A stretch of 64,000 bases of DNA, from positions 62,001-126,000 of the forward strand of contig NZ_PEBS01000004.1 of assembly GCF_002869965.1 (NCBI RefSeq). Direction: 5' to 3'. This DNA is from Janthinobacterium sp. ROICE36 (GTDB taxonomy: Bacteria; Pseudomonadota; Gammaproteobacteria; Burkholderiales; Burkholderiaceae_D). The position numbers were made by a program, and so were the translations under genes. Each line of letters begins with the position of its first letter. The first letter of the stretch is position 1. Positions 17,320-25,261 of this stretch are shown one piece after another. Below the pieces are notes generated by a model that searched no databases, had not been told where the DNA came from, and worked only from the letters and a program-made list of their open reading frames with translations.

Positions 17320-18240
17320 TCAGTTCAGGCGCGCCAGGTGGCGCTGCACGCAGAGGAAGGCGCCGATCAGGCCCAGTCCGGCGCTGAGGGCCAGCAAGCC
17401 AGCCATCGGCAGCGGCGCCAGCAGCACTAACTGGAACTCGGACGCATACAGGCGGGCAAACTCGGCAATCGCGGTATTGAGCGGTTGCAAGGCCAGCGCC
17501 ACGGCACCCAGTGCCAGCGCACCGGCGCACAGGCCCAGCAGGGCGCCCGTGTAATAGAAGGGGCGGTGGATGAAGGTGTCGGTGGCGCCGATCAATTTCG
17601 AGATGCTGATTTCATCGCGCTGCTGCATCACTTGCAGGCGAATGGTGTTGAAGACCACGGCGATCACGGCCACGCCCAAGGTCATGGCCAGCAGCAACAG
17701 CACCAGGCGCAGCACGCCCAGCAGGGCCGCCAGGCGCTTGACCCAGGCCGAATCGACTTGCGCCGATTCCACGAATGGCAGCTGGCGCAATTGTTCCGCC
17801 ACTGCATCGACATCCTGCGCTTCGCTGGCGCTGCTGAAGGCATCGAGTTTCAGCACATAGCTGTCAGGCAGGGGATTGTCGCCCAGGGTGCTGAGCACGT
17901 CGGCCAGGCCGTTCTTGTTTTTCAGGGTGTCGAGCGCCTGTTCGCGCGGGATGAAGACGATCTTCGCCTTTTGCGCGCCCACGACCTTGCGCATGGGGCT
18001 GGCGAGGGCCACGGCTTGCTCGCGCGGCGTGTCGATCTTCAGGAAAACGCTGATTTCCGGGTCGACCGACATCTGTTCCGACATGGGGCGTACATTGTCG
18101 AGCATGGTCAAGCCGGCGAATGGCAGCGACAGCGCGATGGCGACGACCAGCACGTTCAATACAAAGCCGCCCGGCGACTTGCGCAAATGAATCAGCGCCG
18201 AGCCCAGGGCGAAGCGGTGTTGACGGAACCAGCCTCTCAT
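17320..18240 (-). CDS. ftsX: Cell division protein FtsX
   Basis: The membrane subunit of the FtsEX ABC-type complex, 306 residues. One N-terminal helix (about 27-50), a periplasmic extracellular loop of about 130 residues (DPEISVFLKIDT onward) and three C-terminal helices form the FtsX layout. FtsEX couples ATP hydrolysis to activation of septal peptidoglycan hydrolases. It overlaps ftsE by four bases. Confidence 0.94.
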   Translation of the reverse strand: MRGWFRQHRFALGSALIHLRKSPGGFVLNVLVVAIALSLPFAGLTMLDNVRPMSEQMSVDPEISVFLKIDTPREQAVALASPMRKVVGAQKAKIVFIPREQALDTLKNKNGLADVLSTLGDNPLPDSYVLKLDAFSSASEAQDVDAVAEQLRQLPFVESAQVDSAWVKRLAALLGVLRLVLLLLAMTLGVAVIAVVFNTIRLQVMQQRDEISISKLIGATDTFIHRPFYYTGALLGLCAGALALGAVALALQPLNTAIAEFARLYASEFQLVLLAPLPMAGLLALSAGLGLIGAFLCVQRHLARLN

Positions 18241-18980
18241 GCCTGTTCTCCCTGCGCATCGTCCGGGTCGGGGGATGGCGCAAAATCGGGATCGGGCGGG
18301 GCGAAGACGGGCGCCTGCGTGGCTTTGTCGATGGCCACCAGTTGGCCGTTTTTCAGGTGGATCACGCGGGCGGCGGCGTCGAGCATCTGTTCATCATGGC
18401 TGGAAATGAGGCAGGTCACGCCCACCGAATGAAACGCTTTCAGGGCGTCGAGCACCTTGTTGGCGCTGGCGCGGTCCAGGTTGGCCGTCGGTTCGTCGGC
18501 CAGGATGATCTGCGGCCGGTTGACGATGGCGCGCGCGATCGAGACGCGCTGCTGTTCCCCGCCCGACAGCGACAGGGGCCGCGCCATGGCGCGGTCCAGC
18601 AGTCCCACTTTGTCCAGGGCGGCGCGCGCGCGTTGCTCGGCGGCCGCCTTGTGGGCGCCGACGACGAGCAGCGGCAGCATGACGTTGGCCAGGATGGAGC
18701 GGTCGTTGAGCAGTTTTTGCTGCTGGAAGATCAGGCCCATGTTGCGGCGCAAAAAGGGCACGCCGGCCGGCTTGATCTTCGCCATGTCCTGGCCATTGAC
18801 GATCAGCTTGCCTGAGCTGGGGCGCTCCATGGCGGCGATCATTTTCAGCAGGGTGGACTTGCCGGCGCCGGAGGGGCCGGCCAGAAAGACCAGTTCGCCT
18901 TTGGCTATATTGAGCGAAATGTCGCTGAGCGCCACGGCGTCGGAGGAGTATTGCTTGGAGACGTGCTGAAATTCAATCAT
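18237..18980 (-). CDS. ftsE: Cell division ATP-binding protein FtsE
   Basis: ABC ATPase partner of FtsX. Walker A GPSGAGKST is at residues 35-43, the signature is LSGGEQQR, Walker B is IILADEP and the switch is SSHDE. At 247 residues it is about 25 longer than E. coli FtsE because of an acidic, proline-rich C-terminal tail (FAPPDPDFAPSPDPDDAQ). It lies between ftsY (8-base gap) and ftsX (ATGA overlap). Confidence 0.95.
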   Translation of the reverse strand: MIEFQHVSKQYSSDAVALSDISLNIAKGELVFLAGPSGAGKSTLLKMIAAMERPSSGKLIVNGQDMAKIKPAGVPFLRRNMGLIFQQQKLLNDRSILANVMLPLLVVGAHKAAAEQRARAALDKVGLLDRAMARPLSLSGGEQQRVSIARAIVNRPQIILADEPTANLDRASANKVLDALKAFHSVGVTCLISSHDEQMLDAAARVIHLKNGQLVAIDKATQAPVFAPPDPDFAPSPDPDDAQGEQA

Positions 18981-18988
18981 GTATAGGC

Positions 18989-20056
18989 TTATCCGAGCAG
19001 CGCTTCGACAAATTCGGCAGCCACGAAAGGCTGCAAGTCTTCAATTTTCTCACCGATGCCGATGAAATACACGGGCACGGGGCGCACGCGGGCGATCGCC
19101 GCCAGCACGCCGCCCTTGGCGGTCCCGTCCAGCTTGGTGATTACCAGGCCGCTCAACTGCAGGGCATCGTCGAAGGCTTTCACTTGCGTGAGGGCATTCT
19201 GGCCCGTGTTGCCGTCGATGACGAGCAGGATTTCATGCGGCGCGTCCTCCATGCCTTTGCCGATCACGCGCTTGATTTTCTTCAATTCTTCCATCAGGTG
19301 CAACTGCGTCGGCAAGCGGCCTGCCGTGTCGACCATCACCAAGTCGATGCCGCGCGCTTTCGCCGATTGCACCGAGTCGTAGGCCACGGCGGCCGGGTCG
19401 CCCGATTCCTGCGAAATGACGGTGACGTTGTTGCGCTCGCCCCAGACCATCAATTGTTCGCGCGCGGCGGCGCGGAAGGTGTCGCCTGCGGCCAGCAGCA
19501 CGGATTGATTATTCGACTGCATGTGCTTGGCCAGCTTGCCGATGGTGGTGGTCTTGCCGGCGCCATTCACGCCGGAAATCATCATTACCAGCGGCTTGTG
19601 ACGGCCCAGTTCGAAGCGTTTTTCCAGCGGCGAGAGCAGGTCGATCAACAGCACCTTCAGCGCGGCCTTGACGGCGGCGGCGTCCAGCAGCTTGTCTTCC
19701 TTGACCTTTTTCTTCAATTCCGTGAGCAGGAATTCGGTGGCGTCGATGCCCGCGTCGGACATCAGCAAGGCTGCTTCCAGCTCTTCGTACAGGGCGTCGT
19801 CGATCTTCGCGCCGACGAACAGCACGGATAAAGTGTTCGAGGTTTTCGACAAGCCGGCCTTCAGGCGCGTCATCCACGATTTTTTCTCGGGTTCGGCGGC
19901 CACGATCACGGGCACGAGCTCGGCCGGCGCGCCGCTCAGGGGCGCAGCGGAGGGAGCAACTGCTGGCGGGGCAGGCGGCGTGGCGGCAGGAAGAACGAGG
20001 GGCGCGGCTGGCGCAGCCTCGGGAGTGACGGGTTTTTTCTTGAAGAAACTAAACAT
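18989..20056 (-). CDS. ftsY: Signal recognition particle receptor FtsY
   Basis: SRP receptor GTPase that docks ribosome-SRP complexes at the membrane for cotranslational insertion. The 355-residue protein has a Pro/Ala-rich N-terminal A region (about 10-55) much shorter than in E. coli, then the N domain helices and G domain: P-loop GVNGAGKT (162-169), DTAGRLPT, TKLDGTAKGG and the terminal PFVAAEFVEALL amphipathic element. First gene of the ftsY-ftsE-ftsX operon; the 165-base upstream spacer (20057-20221) shows nothing further that I can name. Confidence 0.96.
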   Translation of the reverse strand: MFSFFKKKPVTPEAAPAAPLVLPAATPPAPPAVAPSAAPLSGAPAELVPVIVAAEPEKKSWMTRLKAGLSKTSNTLSVLFVGAKIDDALYEELEAALLMSDAGIDATEFLLTELKKKVKEDKLLDAAAVKAALKVLLIDLLSPLEKRFELGRHKPLVMMISGVNGAGKTTTIGKLAKHMQSNNQSVLLAAGDTFRAAAREQLMVWGERNNVTVISQESGDPAAVAYDSVQSAKARGIDLVMVDTAGRLPTQLHLMEELKKIKRVIGKGMEDAPHEILLVIDGNTGQNALTQVKAFDDALQLSGLVITKLDGTAKGGVLAAIARVRPVPVYFIGIGEKIEDLQPFVAAEFVEALLG

Positions 20057-20221
20057 GGATATGTGGTGGCGGGTGCTGACCTAAGGCCCGGCGGCGCCGG
20101 ACACTGTTGTTACGGGCTATTCTACCAGAGCGCGCCCGGCCCTTCATGCTTTACTGTTCGATTGGCAACATTGCGCGGCTATCCACGGAGATCGCCGCAG
20201 TTGCCCCGCGTTCCAGCCGGT

Positions 20222-21163
20222 TCAGTGGGTTTGCAGGGCGCGCGTCTGATGGCGGCGGCGCCAGTCGGCGATGCTTTCCTCGACTTGCCGCAAGTCCAGC
20301 ACATGCAGGAACGCCGGCGGCTGCTTGTATAACACGGGACTGCGTCCGCCAGCCCACAATTCCATGTCTGGCGGCAAGCTTGCGTGCAGTTGCTGCAGGC
20401 TGTCGCGCGTCTGCTTTTGCTTGCTGGCGCTGGAAAACGACAGCGCCACGATGTCGGCCCGCTGCGCGCGGGCGGCTGCGACGATGTCCGGCAGCGGCGT
20501 TTCCACGCCCAGCGACATGCAATGGGCGCCGGCCGCCGCACACAGCGCTTCGGCCATCAGCAGGCCCAGGCCATGACGCTCCTGCGGCAAGGTACTGAGG
20601 ACGATGCGCGGCGTGCGCGTGGACGGGCTGCTTGCTTGCGGCAGGGAAAAAATGGCATGGCGCATCACCGTCTGCAGGGTTTCGCTATACAGATGCTCTT
20701 CATACACGGCCAGGTCGCCGCAAGCCCACGCTTCTCCCACCAGGCTCGTCAGGGGCGCGATGACGTCGATGGTGAAGGCTTTCAAGCCCAGCACAGCCAG
20801 TGCGTGGCGCAGGGCATCGCCCAGTTCCGCCATCTGGTGGCTGCGGCACAGGGACAGGTAGTACGCCAGTTGCGGTTGCGGCGCAGGTGCCGCCGCGCCG
20901 CCCGCGCTGGCCAGCTGCTGTAGTTGCAAGGTGCTGTGCTGCATGATTTTACCCGGGCGAAAACCGAGATCCAGCAGGCGCTTGACCATGCGCAATTTTT
21001 GCACTTGCTCGGCCGGGTAGCTGCGCTCGCCAAAGACATCGCGCTGTGGCTGGGGAAAGGCGTAGCGGCGCTCCCACACGCGCAAGGTTTCCTTGGCCAG
21101 TCCGGTATCGCGTTCGACATCGCTGATGCTGAAGGCGGAAGTGGGTTGCAGTTCAGTATCCAT
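20222..21163 (-). CDS. MerR-family regulator with B12-binding domain, CarH/LitR-like putative photoreceptor
   Basis: A 313-residue protein with an N-terminal MerR helix-turn-helix (LAKETLRVWERRYAFPQP), a four-helix bundle containing the CarH signature W-x9-EH (Trp146, Glu156, His157), and a cobalamin-binding Rossmann domain with ExHxxG (ERHGLG, His197 as lower ligand). In CarH, adenosylcobalamin holds a DNA-binding tetramer in the dark and light breaks it. The residue after the Trp, His132 in Thermus CarH as I recall, is Ala147 here, so the light-state ligand may differ. ATG 21202 is an alternative start, but a TTGGTA-N17-TAAAAT promoter ending at 21205 favours 21163. Divergent from the lipid operon. 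Confidence 0.85.
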   Translation of the reverse strand: MDTELQPTSAFSISDVERDTGLAKETLRVWERRYAFPQPQRDVFGERSYPAEQVQKLRMVKRLLDLGFRPGKIMQHSTLQLQQLASAGGAAAPAPQPQLAYYLSLCRSHQMAELGDALRHALAVLGLKAFTIDVIAPLTSLVGEAWACGDLAVYEEHLYSETLQTVMRHAIFSLPQASSPSTRTPRIVLSTLPQERHGLGLLMAEALCAAAGAHCMSLGVETPLPDIVAAARAQRADIVALSFSSASKQKQTRDSLQQLHASLPPDMELWAGGRSPVLYKQPPAFLHVLDLRQVEESIADWRRRHQTRALQTH

Positions 21164-21293
21164 ACCAGGGGGGCTTTGCTCGCTTGCGGAAGAACGTGGC
21201 ATGCATTTTACGCCTTCCGCCGCCCCTTACCAAATAGCTGAATCCGATTAGAAATTGCCGACGTATAAGTTTTTGAACGGCTGAGGGCACTCA

Positions 21294-21350
21294 TTGACAT
21301 AAATCAATATTTCATCGATTATCCATGAGGCTCGTTTTGTCCAGGACAAA
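21294..21350 (+). promoter_or_regulatory. Promoter and palindromic operator candidate of the lipid-modification operon
   Basis: A perfect -35 TTGACA (21294-21299) is followed after 17 bases by GATTAT (21317-21322), placing a start near 21330. Downstream of it, TTTGTCC-A-GGACAAA (21336-21350) is a 15-base inverted repeat in the 5' leader, a plausible repressor site. Farther upstream, GAATCC (21240-21245), 16 bases and CGTATA (21262-21267) loosely resemble an ECF sigma promoter. Which of these CarH-like protein or an ECF factor uses is not known. Confidence 0.5.
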
Positions 21351-21368
21351 TTTAACACAGGTGTATTC

Positions 21369-22679
21369 ATGAAAATTGCTGTCGTCGGAGCAGGAATTGC
21401 AGGTTTGTCGTGTGCCTATCGCCTGGCGCAAGCAGGCCAGGACGTCACCTTGTACGAGGCGGGTGACTATTTTGGCGGCCACAGCCATACTGTGGATGTC
21501 ATGCTCGATGGCGTCACGCATGGCGTGGACACGGGTTTTCTCGTGTTTAACCACGCCACGTATCCGAACCTGGTGCAACTCTTTGACGAACTCGGTGTCG
21601 AGGCGGCCGACAGCGATATGTCGTTTTCCGTGAAAATGCCTTTGGGCACCACGTCCGATGCCCGCGTGCTGGAATGGGCGGGCGCCAATCTGGACACCGT
21701 GTTTACCCAACGCAGCAATCTGCTGCGCCCCGCCTTCTTGCGCATGCTGCGCGACATTGTGCGCTTCAACCGTCAGGCCAGCGCCCTGGCCACGGCCAGC
21801 TTGCCGGCGCCGGCCATGTCGCTGGGCGAGTTTCTCGATCTGCATGCCTATGGCGACGAGTTCCGTCACTGGTATCTGCTGCCGATGGCCGCCTGCATCT
21901 GGTCGTGCCCGGCGCGCCAGATGCTGGCCTTTCCGCTGGCCACCTTCATCCGCTTCTGCCACAACCATGGCTTGCTGCAAGTCAGTGACCGCCCGCAATG
22001 GCGCACGGTACGGGGCGGTGCGCGCGTGTATGTGGAAAAACTGCTGGCGGGCATCCCGCAGCAGCGCCTGGCGTGCCCCGTGCTGGCCGTGCGCCGCCAG
22101 CCGCACGGCGGCGCGCGCATGGTCGAGCTGCATACGGCCGCCGGCGTCGAGCATGTCGATCACGTTGTGCTCGCTTGCCACAGCGACCAGTCGCTGGCCC
22201 TGCTGGCCGATATTCGCGACGACGAGCGCTCCGTGCTCGAAGCCGTGCGCTACCAGCCCAATCGGGCCGTGCTGCATACGGATGCGTCTTGCCTGCCACA
22301 GCACCGCCGTGCCTGGTCGGCCTGGAATTACCAGGGCCGGCCGGCCGCTCACGGCGAGGCGCCGCAAGTATGCGTGCATTATTTGCTGAACCAGTTGCAA
22401 CCTTTGCCCTTCAGCACGCCCGTCATCGTCTCGCTCAATCCGCTCGACGAGCCCGCTCCGGCAAGCATCCTCGACGAGTTTTCATATGCGCATCCCGTGT
22501 TCGATGGCGCGGCCATTGCCGCCCAGGCGCGCCTGGCCGGCTTCCAGGGCGCGCAGCACACGTGGTTTGCGGGTGCCTGGACGGGCTACGGCTTCCATGA
22601 AGACGGCTTGAAGTCTGGCCTGGCCGTGGCAGAAGCGTTGAACGGCATGGCGTCGGCGGAGCTCGGTCATGCCGCGTGA
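21369..22679 (+). CDS. FAD-dependent oxidoreductase (amine oxidase/desaturase-like)
   Basis: A 436-residue flavoprotein. The N-terminal dinucleotide fold has GAGIAG (residues 7-12) and an acidic end of strand two (YEAGDYFGGHSHT). It continues with DTGFLVFN and ends in the FAD-binding GAWTGYGFHEDGLKSG, a family found next to DUF1365 and cyclopropane-synthase-type genes in light- and singlet-oxygen-responsive operons. A Rhodobacter relative, from memory UfaD, desaturates methylated fatty acids. Here it is the first gene of eight; CAGGTG precedes the ATG. The substrate is inferred to be a membrane acyl chain. Confidence 0.85.
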   Translation: MKIAVVGAGIAGLSCAYRLAQAGQDVTLYEAGDYFGGHSHTVDVMLDGVTHGVDTGFLVFNHATYPNLVQLFDELGVEAADSDMSFSVKMPLGTTSDARVLEWAGANLDTVFTQRSNLLRPAFLRMLRDIVRFNRQASALATASLPAPAMSLGEFLDLHAYGDEFRHWYLLPMAACIWSCPARQMLAFPLATFIRFCHNHGLLQVSDRPQWRTVRGGARVYVEKLLAGIPQQRLACPVLAVRRQPHGGARMVELHTAAGVEHVDHVVLACHSDQSLALLADIRDDERSVLEAVRYQPNRAVLHTDASCLPQHRRAWSAWNYQGRPAAHGEAPQVCVHYLLNQLQPLPFSTPVIVSLNPLDEPAPASILDEFSYAHPVFDGAAIAAQARLAGFQGAQHTWFAGAWTGYGFHEDGLKSGLAVAEALNGMASAELGHAA

Positions 22680-23466
22680 GCTCTCGCCGCCCGTGCAGCC
22701 GCAGCCCCAGCTGTGCCTGGGACGGGTGCGTCATGCGCGGCTGCGCCCGCGTCCGCATGCTTTCAGTTACGGCATGTTCTATCTGCGCCTGCCCTTGCGC
22801 AGCCTGGGCGTGCAGGATTTTCCCGCCCGTTTGATCTCGCGCAACCGGGTCAACGTGCTGGCCTTCCGCGACAGCGACCATGGCGATGGCACAACGCCGC
22901 TGCTGGAGTGGATCGATGGCTTGCTGCGCCAGCATGGCGTGCCGGACGCGGGCGGTGAAATCTGGCTGCAAACCATGCCGCGCATGTTTGGCTATGTCTT
23001 CAATCCCGTCAGTTTCTGGTTTTGCCATCGCCCTGATGGCGTGCTGCGCGCCGTGGTCTGCGATGTACGCAATACCTTCGGTGAGCGTCATCTGTACTTG
23101 CTCGAGCAGGGCGGCGCCATCGCGTATGGCAGCGAACTGCTTGCCAAGAAAATTTTTCACGTATCGCCGTTCTGCAAGGTGGAAGGAAATTATCGTTTCC
23201 GTTTCCTGCGCAACCACGACAAGGATGGCGAGCGCCACCTGGCCCGGGTCGATTACGACGACCTCGACGGTCCGCTGCTGCAAACGAGCTTGTCCGGTAC
23301 TGCGCAGCCGCTGCGCGATGGCGCCATCGCCTGGGCTTTGTTGCGTTACCCCCTGATGACGTTTGGCGTGATGGCGCGCATCCATTGGCAAGCCTTGCGC
23401 CTGTGGCTGCGTCGCGTGCCGTTTTTCAGCAAACCCCTTCCCCCACAAGAAAAGGTGACCCGATGA
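22669..23466 (+). CDS. DUF1365 family protein
   Basis: A 265-residue DUF1365 protein. Typical stretches are RVRHARLRPRPHAFSYGMFYL at the start, FGYVFNPVSFWFCH in the middle (near residue 105) and the C-terminal helix with a hydrophobic patch. The biochemical role is unknown, but it almost always sits between an FAD oxidoreductase and a cyclopropane-synthase-type methyltransferase, so it probably takes part in the same acyl chain modification. It overlaps the preceding gene by 11 bases and the next by four (ATGA). Confidence 0.9.
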   Translation: MPRELSPPVQPQPQLCLGRVRHARLRPRPHAFSYGMFYLRLPLRSLGVQDFPARLISRNRVNVLAFRDSDHGDGTTPLLEWIDGLLRQHGVPDAGGEIWLQTMPRMFGYVFNPVSFWFCHRPDGVLRAVVCDVRNTFGERHLYLLEQGGAIAYGSELLAKKIFHVSPFCKVEGNYRFRFLRNHDKDGERHLARVDYDDLDGPLLQTSLSGTAQPLRDGAIAWALLRYPLMTFGVMARIHWQALRLWLRRVPFFSKPLPPQEKVTR

Positions 23467-24710
23467 GCTCCGATTCCCTGCCGACCGGCATGCATGCGCG
23501 CAGCAAGCCCATTCCCGTGCCCGTGCATGACCATTCGGATATGCCCGCCACCGGACGCATGATTGTGCGCCTGCTGGAAAAATTGCAATATGGCGCCCTG
23601 CGCCTGCGCACGCCCGATGGCCGTATCTTGCTGTACGGCGACGGCAGCCACCCCGTCACCCTGGACTTGCACAACTGGCGCCTGTGCTCGGCCGTGCTGC
23701 GTTCGGGCGACATCGGCTTTGCCGAAACGTTTATCGCGGGCGACTGGCGCACCGACAATTTGCCGGGCTTGATCGAATTGATGATACGCAACCGCGCGCA
23801 CATCGAATCCCTGATCTATGGCAACTGGTGGGGCAACCTGGTCTACAAGGTCAGGCATTTGCTCAACCGCAATTCGCGCACCGGCAGCAAGAAAAATATC
23901 CACGCCCATTACGACATCGGCAACGCCTTTTATCAGCTGTGGCTGGATCCGTCGATGACGTATTCGAGCGCCCTGTTCAGTGCAGGCGCCAGCCTGGAAC
24001 AGGCACAGGGGGCGAAATACGCGCGCATCGCCGACCAGCTGCAATTGCAGCCGCAGCTGGGCCAGCGCGTGCTGGAAATCGGCTGCGGCTGGGGCGGCTT
24101 TGCGGAAACGGCGGCGCGCGACTACGGCGCGCACGTGACGGGCTTGACCTTGTCGAGCGAACAGCTGACGTATGCGCGCCAGCGCCTTCAGGACGCGGGG
24201 CTGGCACAACAGGCCGATTTGCAACTGTGCGACTACCGCGACAGCCATGGCCAGTACGACGCCATCGCCTCGATCGAGATGTTCGAAGCCGTGGGGCAAA
24301 GCTACTGGCCCGGCTATTTCGCCTGCGTGGCACGCAACCTGAAACAGGGCGGGCGCGCCTGCATCCAGACCATCGTCATCGCCGACGCCTTGTTCGAGCG
24401 CTACAGCAAGAGCACGGATTTCATCCAGCAATACATTTTCCCGGGCGGCATGCTGCCATCGCCAGCCGAGTTTCGCCGCGCTGCCGAGGCGCAGGGCTTG
24501 CGCGTGGTGGACGCCTTCAGTTTTGGCCTCGATTATGCGGAAACCCTGCGCCAGTGGCGCGCCAGCTTCCTGGTCCAGCGCACGGCACTGGAAAAACAGG
24601 GTTTCGACGGCCGTTTCCTGCTGACCTGGGAGTTTTACCTGGCGTATTGCGAGGCCGCCTTCCAGGCGCACAACACGGATGTCATGCAATTTACCCTGAT
24701 CAAGGAGTGA
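23463..24710 (+). CDS. Cyclopropane-fatty-acyl-phospholipid synthase family methyltransferase
   Basis: A 415-residue SAM-dependent methyltransferase of the CFA synthase family, which modifies unsaturated acyl chains in membrane phospholipids. The N-terminal domain is followed by HAHYDIGNAFYQLWLDPSMTYS, the SAM loop VLEIGCGWGG (203-212), and QQYIFPGGMLPS. The context next to an FAD oxidoreductase suggests a CfaB/UfaM-like enzyme for methylated or furan fatty acids rather than the housekeeping Cfa. The open frame extends further upstream but ATG 23463 overlaps the DUF1365 stop. Product chemistry is inferred. Confidence 0.92.
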   Translation: MSSDSLPTGMHARSKPIPVPVHDHSDMPATGRMIVRLLEKLQYGALRLRTPDGRILLYGDGSHPVTLDLHNWRLCSAVLRSGDIGFAETFIAGDWRTDNLPGLIELMIRNRAHIESLIYGNWWGNLVYKVRHLLNRNSRTGSKKNIHAHYDIGNAFYQLWLDPSMTYSSALFSAGASLEQAQGAKYARIADQLQLQPQLGQRVLEIGCGWGGFAETAARDYGAHVTGLTLSSEQLTYARQRLQDAGLAQQADLQLCDYRDSHGQYDAIASIEMFEAVGQSYWPGYFACVARNLKQGGRACIQTIVIADALFERYSKSTDFIQQYIFPGGMLPSPAEFRRAAEAQGLRVVDAFSFGLDYAETLRQWRASFLVQRTALEKQGFDGRFLLTWEFYLAYCEAAFQAHNTDVMQFTLIKE

Positions 24711-24712
24711 CC

Positions 24713-25261
24713 ATGCGCCAGCTGTTTGCCACCGTTGTGCTGTCCTTGAGCATGGTCGGTGCCGTGGCCGCGCCCCCGGCCTTTGTGACTATGGACGTGC
24801 CCGAAGCGCGGCTGGCGGGGGAGGGCGAGTATACGTGGTTCGGCATGCGTATTTATCGGGCGCAACTGTGGGTGGGCGCCCAGGGCTACCAGGGCGCAGC
24901 GTCGGCAACGGCGCCTTTTGTGCTGGAATTGCGCTACGCGCGCGCGCTCGATGGCAAGAAGATCGCCGAGGCCAGCTACGAACAGATGCAGAAGATAGGC
25001 GCGGGCACCGGGGCGCAGCGCCTGGCGTGGCTGGCCACCATGCAGCGCATCTTTCCTGACGTCAAGGAAGACCAGCGCATCGCGGGCGCCTACCGGGCCG
25101 GCATCGCGCCCGGCGTGCGCTTTTATCTCGATGGCAAGGTGCTGGCCGACGTTAGCGATGGCGACTTTGCGCGCGCCTTCTTCGCCATCTGGCTGTCGCC
25201 CGAGTCGACGGCACCCAAGCTTCGCGCGGCCCTGCTGCAGAGTGCGGCGCCACTGCCATGA
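24713..25261 (+). CDS. Chalcone isomerase-like exported protein
   Basis: A 182-residue protein with an N-terminal signal peptide (cleavage likely after AVAA, residue 19) and a chalcone-isomerase-like domain (EYTWFGMRIYRAQLWV, then PFVLELRYARALDGKKIAEAS). The bacterial members are not flavonoid enzymes; the fold binds fatty acids in related plant proteins, which suits a lipid-modification operon, but no activity is shown. A much longer open frame reaches back to 23684 in another frame of the methyltransferase gene; ATG 24713 with AAGGAG upstream is the true start. Confidence 0.82.
   Translation: MRQLFATVVLSLSMVGAVAAPPAFVTMDVPEARLAGEGEYTWFGMRIYRAQLWVGAQGYQGAASATAPFVLELRYARALDGKKIAEASYEQMQKIGAGTGAQRLAWLATMQRIFPDVKEDQRIAGAYRAGIAPGVRFYLDGKVLADVSDGDFARAFFAIWLSPESTAPKLRAALLQSAAPLP

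Noticed and set aside
15944..20056. rpoH next to ftsX-ftsE-ftsY as an unusual arrangement
   Set aside because: The same order is common in proteobacteria; only the CIRCE element is worth reporting.
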